From NCBI GenBank assembly GCA_964472545.1, contig CAYYNP010000004.1:28806-92805 (forward strand): a stretch of DNA of 64,000 bases. The letters are read 5' to 3'. The position numbers were made by a program, and so were the translations under genes. This DNA comes from CAYYNP01 sp964472545 (GTDB lineage: Bacteria > Planctomycetota > Planctomycetia > Pirellulales > Thermoguttaceae). A model generated the notes under the pieces. The model was not told the DNA's origin and ran no database searches. It saw nothing but the letters and a program-made list of their open reading frames with translations. Shown piece by piece: positions 36,200 through 43,161 of the stretch (the first letter of the stretch is position 1; each line of letters opens with the position of its first letter).

Positions 36200-36228
36200 T
36201 TGCCCGGCCCAGGCCGGTAAGGTATGAT
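36200..36228 (+). promoter_or_regulatory. Promoter of the FG-GAP repeat gene, shared type
   Basis: TTGCCC (36200-36205), 17 bases, TATGAT (36223-36228), starting directly after the stop codon of the upstream gene. The downstream block CCTACGTAGTCCGG matches the promoter at 34929. The palindromic repeat at 36271 lies in the transcribed leader. Confidence 0.55.
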
Positions 36229-36270
36229 CCTACGTAGTCCGGGGTGCGTTTGGTACAACTGCGGGGAGAA

Positions 36271-36333
36271 GGGGACAGGTACATCTTGCCGGAACGGCCC
36301 GAAGGGTGCTTCGCACAAGATGTACCTGTCCCC
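36271..36333. repeat. REP/RAYT-type palindrome (GGGGACAGGTACATCTTG)
   Basis: GGGGACAGGTACATCTTG (36271-36288) and CAAGATGTACCTGTCCCC (36316-36333) are perfect 18-base inverted arms around a 27-base GC-rich loop that contains a smaller imperfect hairpin. The GGGGACAGGTACAT core is typical of repeats mobilised by REP-associated tyrosine transposases, from general knowledge. No such transposase is in this window. Confidence 0.85.
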
Positions 36334-36382
36334 ATTTGCCCTGCGACCCGACAGCAGCAACCCAAGCACGAGGAGTACCGCG

Positions 36383-37711
36383 ATGCGAAAAGCCGCCTGT
36401 TTGTTGACGACGCTTTGCGTGACGGCCGCCGTGGCCGCCACCGCCGCCGAGCCGATCTTGGTGCCGATCAAGATCGACGGGCCGAAGCACGATCCGGCCA
36501 ATCACAGCTACTGGTATGGGCCGTTTTCCGAGTGTTGCTCGGTGGCCGACTTCGACGGCGATGGCGATCTGGACCTGGCCGCCGGCCGCAACTGGTACGA
36601 AGCCCCCGACTGGAAGAAGCACGAGGACTTCCGCAGCGGCGCCGAGACCAACGGCCCGGAGACGGACAACAACAGCGAGTTCTCGCTGGACGTCAATCGC
36701 GACGGCCGGCCCGACGTGGTCAGCTCCGGCTGGATGCGGATGAAGGGCGCCTTCTGGTACGAGAACCCAGGCCCCGAGGGTCTGAAGTCCGGCGCCAAGT
36801 GGAAGGCCACCCGCTTCCACGCCGCCCAGAACATGGAAGGCGTGGTCCACGGCGACATCGACGGCGACGGCGACGACGACATCCTCTGCAACCACTGGGC
36901 GCCCGTGCCCGGCCAGGCAATGACTTGGTACGAATCGATCGACAAGGCCCCCTGGCTCGTCGAGCATCGTGTGGGCACCGAAGGCGAGCATCACGGCAAC
37001 GGGCTGGGCGACATCAACGGCGACGACCGCACCGACATCGTCACGCCCTTCGGTTGGTACGAACAACCGGCCAAGGCCACCGAAGGCGACTGGCCATTCC
37101 ATGCCGACTACACGTTCGAGTACAACGGCCGCTACGCCCCGGCCTCGCACCCGATGCTGGTCTACGACGTCAACGAAGACGGCCGTAACGACATCATCGT
37201 CGGCTCGTCGCACACCTACGGCCTGGCGTGGCTCGAGCAGAAGGTCGACGCCGACGGCAAGCGCACGTTCGAGCAACACTGGGCCGAGACCGATTACGGC
37301 CAGTTTCACACCATGGCCATGGGCGATCTCAACGGCGACGGCAAGCCCGACCTGGTCAGCGGCAAGCGGCTCTTCGCCCATCACGGCCGCGACACGAGTT
37401 GCTACGAGCCGCTGTTCGCCTTCTGGTACGATATCGACGGCGGCAAGTTCACCCGCCACATCCTCTCTTTCAACCACCTTCCCTGGTACCCCGGCCAGAA
37501 GAACCACAACCCGCCGCCCAACGGCGCGATCGCGGTCGGCATGAAGGTCTACGTGATCGACATGGACAAGGACGGCCGCAACGACGTGGTGGCCCCCGGC
37601 AAGTCCGGCCTTTACGTCTTCTACAACCAGGCCACCGCCCCGCTGCCCCGTCAGAAGCCGATCCTCACACCGGAGGAGACGTATCCGAGCTGGGTGCCGT
37701 GGCATAAGTAA
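36383..37711 (+). CDS. Secreted FG-GAP/VCBS-repeat (integrin-like propeller) protein
   Basis: 442 residues from the ATG at 36383, preceded by AGGAG at seven bases; the frame extends upstream only through the REP palindrome. Signal peptide MRKAACLLTTLCVTAAVAA. Calcium-binding FG-GAP motifs recur: DFDGDGDLDLAAG, DVNRDGRPDVVS, DIDGDGDDDILCN, DINGDDRTDIVT, DVNEDGRNDIIVG, DLNGDGKPDLVSG and DMDKDGRNDVVAPG. Seven such blades are consistent with a seven-bladed propeller. Extracellular; binding role likely, no catalytic residues apparent. Promoter of the same type as the gene before it. Confidence 0.88.
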   Translation: MRKAACLLTTLCVTAAVAATAAEPILVPIKIDGPKHDPANHSYWYGPFSECCSVADFDGDGDLDLAAGRNWYEAPDWKKHEDFRSGAETNGPETDNNSEFSLDVNRDGRPDVVSSGWMRMKGAFWYENPGPEGLKSGAKWKATRFHAAQNMEGVVHGDIDGDGDDDILCNHWAPVPGQAMTWYESIDKAPWLVEHRVGTEGEHHGNGLGDINGDDRTDIVTPFGWYEQPAKATEGDWPFHADYTFEYNGRYAPASHPMLVYDVNEDGRNDIIVGSSHTYGLAWLEQKVDADGKRTFEQHWAETDYGQFHTMAMGDLNGDGKPDLVSGKRLFAHHGRDTSCYEPLFAFWYDIDGGKFTRHILSFNHLPWYPGQKNHNPPPNGAIAVGMKVYVIDMDKDGRNDVVAPGKSGLYVFYNQATAPLPRQKPILTPEETYPSWVPWHK

Positions 37712-37793
37712 AGTCTACTCCGTGGGATGTGGCAACCGGCGTGGCACAGCGTCCGGGAGAGAACAGGAGGCAACGACGCGACTTGGACCTGAA

Positions 37794-38711
37794 ATGTGGA
37801 ACGCAAGGAAGCCATACTATGACAGCTTGGTTCTCGCCGCCCATGGTGATGCGCTGACGGAGCAGCCAGCCGCACGCCAAAGTGACATAACCACGGTCTT
37901 CCCCGCCTACGAGAAGTTCTGGCGGTACCATGTGTGTCCTGCGACTCGACGACCTGACGGAATCGACTTTCGCCATGGAGTCGCCGATATCATCAGCATC
38001 ATCGTCCAGCGCAACTACACTGTCTTCGTCTACGTCGTCGAGTCTCGTGAGCTCCTTGCGAAGGCCATGCATGGCGACGCTGGTCCGAGAAATCGAGACT
38101 ACTACTGTTCCCTGATGTACGCTGGAAATGCGCTGCAGGTGCTCACAGAGCTTCAGAACGCTATCTGCGGAAGGCCGACGTCAGGCGGACTGGGCACCGT
38201 CAGGTGTTTGTCGGCCAAACTGGGAGTCCCACTCGATCCTTTTCCCGACTGGAACGACAACTGGAAGGCAGAGAGGGAATCAGCGGCCAACTACCGCAAC
38301 TATGTCACACATCAAGGGTGGGTTTACTCGGTGTATCATCAGGCGAGCGGCAAACAGCTTGTCTGCAAACGCGACGATTTCCAATCCCGCGAACCGTGGA
38401 CTTGGACACATGCCGCGCGCATGTACAAGGCAAACCCGTCAAGCTGGATTGAAATCGGCGAATCCTGCCGGGGGATCGTAGAAGACACTGTCGCCTTCTT
38501 GGACTTAGCTTACGAGAGATTCCTCAAGGTGATGGAGCCGCTTTTGCCTAATCCAGATTATCAGCAACTGTGGGGATGGCGGGACGATCAGCCAACAACG
38601 GCAACGGGGAACCGGAGTGCTAGGATTGCGCCCTCGTGGATGTGCGGGAGTACTGCTAGCCCTGTCGATACTCGACCCAAGCCGCCGGGCAGCGGGCAGG
38701 AGATCGTATAG
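37794..38711 (+). CDS. Hypothetical protein with HEPN-like RN-x3-H motif, lower GC
   Basis: 305 residues from the ATG at 37794; GTG 37722 is also in frame and neither has a good ribosome binding site. Not a family I recognise. The middle part is predicted mainly helical, and AANYRNYVTHQG gives Arg168-Asn169-x3-His173, the R-x4-H form of the HEPN ribonuclease motif. No nucleotidyltransferase partner adjoins it. GC content and codon choice are clearly lower than in neighbours, suggesting recent acquisition. The last 40 residues (from about TTATGNRSAR) look unstructured. HEPN assignment is inference from one motif and needs structure comparison. Confidence 0.5.
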   Translation: MWNARKPYYDSLVLAAHGDALTEQPAARQSDITTVFPAYEKFWRYHVCPATRRPDGIDFRHGVADIISIIVQRNYTVFVYVVESRELLAKAMHGDAGPRNRDYYCSLMYAGNALQVLTELQNAICGRPTSGGLGTVRCLSAKLGVPLDPFPDWNDNWKAERESAANYRNYVTHQGWVYSVYHQASGKQLVCKRDDFQSREPWTWTHAARMYKANPSSWIEIGESCRGIVEDTVAFLDLAYERFLKVMEPLLPNPDYQQLWGWRDDQPTTATGNRSARIAPSWMCGSTASPVDTRPKPPGSGQEIV

Positions 38712-38878
38712 GCGCGTGACGCCGTGTGTCCCGCAGACTAGACGAGCCGGATGGGCGACCCTGCTCCACAAGACCGACCGCGCAACCAACGCGCGAATCC
38801 GTGGCAAAGGAATGCGATCAAGGATGGCCGGACTGACTATGCGGTTGGCGATCGCAAGAACGACCGGCCCAGGGCTCC

Positions 38879-40606
38879 TTACTCCCCCAACTCCACCGAC
38901 AACTCATCAAAGAACTCCGCACACTTCTTCATCTCCGGCATCGAGTCGAGGAAGTCGTAGGAATACTCGAGCCCCACAAGACTCGGGCGGATGCCCAGAC
39001 GGTGCATCTCGCGGAGGAGTTTCTCTGTCTCGCCGACGCCGGTGCCCCAGGGGACGTCGTGGCCGTCGGGGCCGGCGGCGTTGAGGTCGTGGAGTTGGAG
39101 CACGATCAGCCGATCGCCGAGCGTGCGGACGGCCGCCAGCGGGTCGACGCCGGCACGCATCCAGTAGCCGACGTCGCCGCAGGCGCCGATCCGCCGGCTG
39201 CGGCCCTTGCAGACCTCGAGCACGCCCTCGGGCCGCCAATACTGCGGCGAGGCCTGCTGGCCGTGGTTGTGCAGGGCGACGTTAATCTCGTACTCGTCGC
39301 AGAACTTCTCGATCGTGTCGAGTGCGTCGGGCGACGGCTCGGAGAGGAACGTCTCGATGCCCAGCTTGCGGCCGAACTCAAAAACCTTGCGGCAGCCGGC
39401 TTCGTCGCCGGGGATGTTGTGGTAGTAATAGGTCGGCATCCGCACGCCGGCCTCGTCGAGCTTCAGGCGGATCTGCCGTAACTCGTCGTCGCTGAGCGTC
39501 GGCTCGAGGTTCTTGGGGATCTCGCCGCTCACCTTCTGGAAGCTGAGCCCTTCGTAATACGGCAACCCGAGTTCGGCCGTCTTGTCCAGCGCCTCGAAGA
39601 GCGTGTATTTGTGCAGGCTGTAGGCGGTCATCGCCAGCCGCCAGCCGAGCTTTTCGCGGGCGCGGATGGCGGGCGTCAACCGTCCGCTGGGGATCGTCGG
39701 CGCCGGCAGATCGCCCAGGGCGAATTGCACGCCGCCGAGATAGAACCGCAGCATGGCCGGGTCCCAGAAGACGTACGGGTTGTGGGCGATCGTGCAATAG
39801 AAGACCCGCCCGCGGCCGTAGTTGCGGACCCAGGCCACGGCGTAATCGCCGTCTTCGCGGATGCAGTTGCCCCGGGCGAGCCCCTGGTCCATGTCGGTCT
39901 TGTCGGTGTCGATGCTCAGCACCACGCGCACCCGGCTACGCGAATAGGGCGCGTGGAAGCGAAAGAACTCGTCGCGAAAGTCGAAGCCGTTGCCGCCGAA
40001 CGGAGCCACAAGCGGATGCGTCGAGTCGTCGAGCTTGATGAACGCGTGCTCGTCGCTCTCGCGATGCGTACAGCCGCGGGCGCCGAGCATGCGGCCGAAC
40101 TCCGGCCAGTCTTCGTGGGCCCCGGGCCAGTACGTGAAGGCGGCCGACGTGCCGTGTACGCCCATCAGCCCTCCGCCGGTGTAGACGAACTCGACGAGGT
40201 TCTGCCGCAGCTCAGGGTCGGTGAAGAGATTGCCCACGTTATTGTTGAAGAAGACGGCGTCGAAACGCTTCAGACTATCGCGGCGGAAGACGGCCGGGTC
40301 GCGGCTGACGGTCGTCTCGAAGGCGCCGGTCCGCTTGCCCATCATGGCGAAAGCCAGGTTGGCGTAGGGGATCGAACCGTGGCCGCCGTAGCCCACGTTG
40401 GCGTCGTAGATCAGCAGCTTCCGCGGCTGGGCGGGTTGGGCCGGGGCCTGGGCTGGAATGGCCGCTTCGATCTTCGCTCGTTGTGGTGGCGGGACAACGA
40501 ACGGCGGTTTGGCCGCGTCGGCCGCAACGGCCGGCGAACACGTAACGGCGAAGAAGCAGCATGATGCGAGCAAAGTGAGGCGGGTGATTCTGACGCTGTG
40601 TTGCAT
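38879..40606 (-). CDS. Secreted ThuA-like / sugar phosphate isomerase-type TIM barrel fusion
   Basis: 575 residues from the ATG at 40606 (GGAGA upstream; signal peptide MQHSVRITRLTLLASCCFFA). Residues about 60-310 are a ThuA-like glutamine-amidotransferase fold (KLLIYDANVGYGGHG, VYTGGGLMGVHGTSAAFTYW, ARGCTHRESDEHAF). Residues about 330-575 are a sugar-phosphate isomerase/AP-endonuclease-2-like barrel (LGLPYYEGLSF, NVALHNHGQQ, GDVGYWMRAG, LQLHDLNAAG) with His, Asp and Glu suited to a metal site. ThuA and this barrel are usually separate genes in sugar catabolism; here they are one exported polypeptide. The neighbouring HzsA-like gene reads in the same direction. Confidence 0.87.
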   Translation of the reverse strand: MQHSVRITRLTLLASCCFFAVTCSPAVAADAAKPPFVVPPPQRAKIEAAIPAQAPAQPAQPRKLLIYDANVGYGGHGSIPYANLAFAMMGKRTGAFETTVSRDPAVFRRDSLKRFDAVFFNNNVGNLFTDPELRQNLVEFVYTGGGLMGVHGTSAAFTYWPGAHEDWPEFGRMLGARGCTHRESDEHAFIKLDDSTHPLVAPFGGNGFDFRDEFFRFHAPYSRSRVRVVLSIDTDKTDMDQGLARGNCIREDGDYAVAWVRNYGRGRVFYCTIAHNPYVFWDPAMLRFYLGGVQFALGDLPAPTIPSGRLTPAIRAREKLGWRLAMTAYSLHKYTLFEALDKTAELGLPYYEGLSFQKVSGEIPKNLEPTLSDDELRQIRLKLDEAGVRMPTYYYHNIPGDEAGCRKVFEFGRKLGIETFLSEPSPDALDTIEKFCDEYEINVALHNHGQQASPQYWRPEGVLEVCKGRSRRIGACGDVGYWMRAGVDPLAAVRTLGDRLIVLQLHDLNAAGPDGHDVPWGTGVGETEKLLREMHRLGIRPSLVGLEYSYDFLDSMPEMKKCAEFFDELSVELGE

Positions 40607-40646
40607 GGTCGGGTCTCCGTTGGGACCGTTTGGCAGTTGCATTGGA

Positions 40647-40730
40647 GCCGTTTAGCAGTCGCCGGCACGGCGACTCTCGTAGGATAGCATGTTTCGACGT
40701 CACGTCGCCGTTCCGGCGACGGCTAAACGG
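40647..40730. repeat. Large REP-like stem-loop
   Basis: GCCGTTTAGCAGTCGCCGGC (left arm 40647-40674) and the complement of CGTCGCCGTTCCGGCGACGG (right arm 40703-40730) pair over about 28 bases with few mismatches around a 28-base loop. It lies in the 146-base gap between two minus-strand genes and could end transcription from the upstream one. No other copy was noticed in the window. Confidence 0.7.
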
Positions 40731-40752
40731 AGGTTGCTTGTCATGTTTGTGT

Positions 40753-42852
40753 TCACGGTGACGCCGCCCGATACCAAAACGTCCGCCAATAGGCCTCGTC
40801 CGTGGCGTAAACGTCGATCGGGTCGGTGGCGATATCGAAATCCCCCGGCAACACGCCGTAGTTCTTCATTTCGCGGATGTAGTTCGCGCTGGGGCTCTCC
40901 GGCGTGCCGCCGTCCATGATGGCGTAGGTGCCGTTGGCCACGGCGCCGCAGTCGAGCCAGAGCCGTACGATCGCCACCTGCCGGGGTGAAACCACCACGT
41001 CGTAATGGCTGCCGTCGATCCGGGTCATCAACTTGCTGGCCCCGCTGCCGATGGCTCGCGGCGGCCGATTGCCGTGGGCGTTGCGGCCGTCGACCACTTC
41101 ACCCAATCGTGAGACCAGCGCCACGTACGAAACCAGCACGCGGCCGCGGCCGTGGGACGGGACGTCGCGGTCTGCCGCCAGCGAAATATCGCCGTCGCGT
41201 TTGTTCGGGCCGTGACATTCAACGCAGTGTTCGTCGAGGATCGGTTGGATGTGCCGGCGAAAATCGACGATCTGCGGCAGGTCGGCAATCGGCTCGATCG
41301 GGCTGGGGCGCCGGCTCGCGGCCAGCAGCGTCGCCGTGCCCGGGTTTTGCGGGGCGACCGTTCGCGGCTCGTGACATCCCACACACCCGGTGACTTCGCC
41401 CGGCTGCACGGTGACAAAGCTCTGCATCTTCTTCACGGCCAGGTCGTTCTCGTCCAGCGCCACGAAGAACAGGCTCCGCATGGCCGGCACTTCCATGTAG
41501 GCCGAGCCGTCGGGCTCGACCGGCACGGTGCCCAGGATCCGCGCGATGGTAAACGGGCCCCAGAGACTCACGCCGTCGAAACCGGGGCTGTTGTGAAACG
41601 GGGCCGGTAACTGCTCCAACACCAGCAGCCGTTTGATCTCGCCGAGCCCGACGCCCTGCATGTTACGTCCGCGGGTGACGTCTGAGAGGATCAGCCGGCC
41701 GGTGGCTTCCGCCGCATCGCGCCGCACGGCAGTCACTCGCTCACGAACCCGTGGCCGCAACGCGACCGGTTCGTGCAGCATCATCTGTGCGTTCGGGTTC
41801 GTCAGACGATGCAGCAACCGCGTGTTGCCCTGATCGTCCATCAGATGAAGTTCCCGAGCCTGGGCGACCAGGAAGCGATCGGCTGCCACCGGGCACGGAT
41901 CGCGCCACGCGCCGCCGGGATGCACCCGCCGCGCGAACGGTTGATGATCGGGCCCCAGCCGAGGGTCGATAATCGTGATGAAACCCTGATGTTCCTTCCG
42001 GCCGTGTCCGGGCGAAAAGACCGCCACGACGTTGCGCGTCCCGGGAATCGGCCTCGCGTCGAGCATTGCCTCGGCCCCCGGCACGTTGTTGTAGTGTACG
42101 AGCTTGCCCTGCCGTGCGGCGATGTTGTGGGGCATGCCCGTCGGATACATATTGCCGAAGTACGTCATCTGCCCGGTGCCGTCGGCGGCGACCGTCCAGA
42201 GATGATGGTAGCAGAGTTGGCTGCGGTCGTTGTATTCCCAGCGCGTGTAGAGCAGCCGCCCGTCGGGCAGCACCGAGGGCGTGTTCTCGGTGACCGCGTT
42301 GCTGCTGATCGGGCGGACGTTCCCGCCGTCGGCGTCGCAACGGTAGAGGATGGCCACCGGCACCTTCCAACACGCCACCCAACGGTTGCAGCGCGACGAA
42401 CAGAAGACGATGTCGCCGTCCGGCAGATAGGCCGGCTCGACGTCGTCGCACGGCCCGTCGGTCAACTGCCGCAGGGCCGTGCCGTCGACGTTGATCTCAT
42501 ACAGGTGATAATGTTCCGTGTCGCCTTGGCGATAGGAAAAGAGGATCTTCCCAGCGTCGTAATGCAGCCGCGGGTCGCGCACGCCGCCGGTAGGGTCGTC
42601 CAACAGGACCTTTACTTCGCCGGTTTGCAGGTTCAACCGCAGGAGTTGCCCACCGACGGAATAGGCCTTCTGATCGGGATTGTCGCAGTAGTAGCCGAAG
42701 TTGGCATAGTAGTGCGGATCTTCCCCGAAGGGCCGCACGGCGAAGATGGCTTCCGCGACGTCGTCCGGCAGGGCGGGTTCGTCGTCGGCCCACGTCGAAA
42801 CGCCGTTCACCGCCACCAAGACGGTCCAGCCGATAAGTCGGAGAGTCTTCAT
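40753..42852 (-). CDS. Secreted HzsA-like beta-propeller protein with two CxxCH haem motifs
   Basis: 699 residues from the ATG at 42852, where a signal peptide (MKTLRLIGWTVLVAVNGVST) begins; the frame runs 65 codons further through repeat DNA. The first 370 residues are TolB-like propeller blades (DPRLHYDAGKILFSYRQ, VEPAYLPDGDIVFCSSR, TPSVLPDGRLLYTRWEYN). The middle region has LGTVPVEPDGSAYMEVPA, then GCVGCHEP and HCVECHGPN, two covalent haem sites. This order resembles the hydrazine synthase alpha subunit and its many planctomycete relatives outside anammox bacteria; no other anammox genes are here, so hydrazine synthesis is unlikely. Periplasmic redox or binding role inferred. Confidence 0.8.
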   Translation of the reverse strand: MKTLRLIGWTVLVAVNGVSTWADDEPALPDDVAEAIFAVRPFGEDPHYYANFGYYCDNPDQKAYSVGGQLLRLNLQTGEVKVLLDDPTGGVRDPRLHYDAGKILFSYRQGDTEHYHLYEINVDGTALRQLTDGPCDDVEPAYLPDGDIVFCSSRCNRWVACWKVPVAILYRCDADGGNVRPISSNAVTENTPSVLPDGRLLYTRWEYNDRSQLCYHHLWTVAADGTGQMTYFGNMYPTGMPHNIAARQGKLVHYNNVPGAEAMLDARPIPGTRNVVAVFSPGHGRKEHQGFITIIDPRLGPDHQPFARRVHPGGAWRDPCPVAADRFLVAQARELHLMDDQGNTRLLHRLTNPNAQMMLHEPVALRPRVRERVTAVRRDAAEATGRLILSDVTRGRNMQGVGLGEIKRLLVLEQLPAPFHNSPGFDGVSLWGPFTIARILGTVPVEPDGSAYMEVPAMRSLFFVALDENDLAVKKMQSFVTVQPGEVTGCVGCHEPRTVAPQNPGTATLLAASRRPSPIEPIADLPQIVDFRRHIQPILDEHCVECHGPNKRDGDISLAADRDVPSHGRGRVLVSYVALVSRLGEVVDGRNAHGNRPPRAIGSGASKLMTRIDGSHYDVVVSPRQVAIVRLWLDCGAVANGTYAIMDGGTPESPSANYIREMKNYGVLPGDFDIATDPIDVYATDEAYWRTFWYRAASP

Positions 42853-43161
42853 TCGATTCCTGCCTGGTATGTAGCCCGGTGGCAATGTAGCCGTTTGGTG
42901 CGGGGGCGTCAACTTCGTGCATGCGGAAGGGTGGCTGGGGCAGAGCGCAGCGGTGCCCCAGAGTGCTGACACATCGGGATCAGTCACCGGGGCACCGCTG
43001 CGCTTTGCCCCGGCCACCCATCGCCAGAATTTGGCGCGAAAGGGCACACTTCGCCAAAGTCTGGCGACTTCGGCTACGAGAAACTTGTTGCAGCCAGCAA
43101 AGCGGCGGTTTATGCTGATCAGGCGGCGGCGATCTCATGCATTCTTCAGGAGGTGGCGACG
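42853..43161. other. Divergent intergenic region filled by repeats
   Basis: Region of 309 bases between the HzsA-like gene and the next rightward gene. Half of it is repeat DNA (42929-43078). AGGAGG at 43148-43153 is the strong ribosome binding site of the rightward gene. No clear promoter pair is seen. Confidence 0.5.
42929..43078. repeat. Compound repeat: GCGCAGCGGTGCCCC palindrome plus family 1 repeat
   Basis: GGTGGCTGGGGCAGAGCGCA (42929) and the inverted copy ending at 43019 (GCGCTTTGCCCCGGCCACCC) form a long palindrome around a short spacer; one arm also occurs at 22227. Directly next to it, TCGCCAGAATTTGGCG (43021) and TCGCCAAAGTCTGGCGACTT (43051) belong to the same family as 2268-2367. 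Two repeat families are thus stacked in one gap. Confidence 0.75.

Noticed and set aside
40753..42852. Evidence of anammox metabolism
   Set aside because: Only an HzsA-like protein is present, and such relatives are common in planctomycetes that do not perform anammox; no HzsB/C-like or hydrazine dehydrogenase genes are here.
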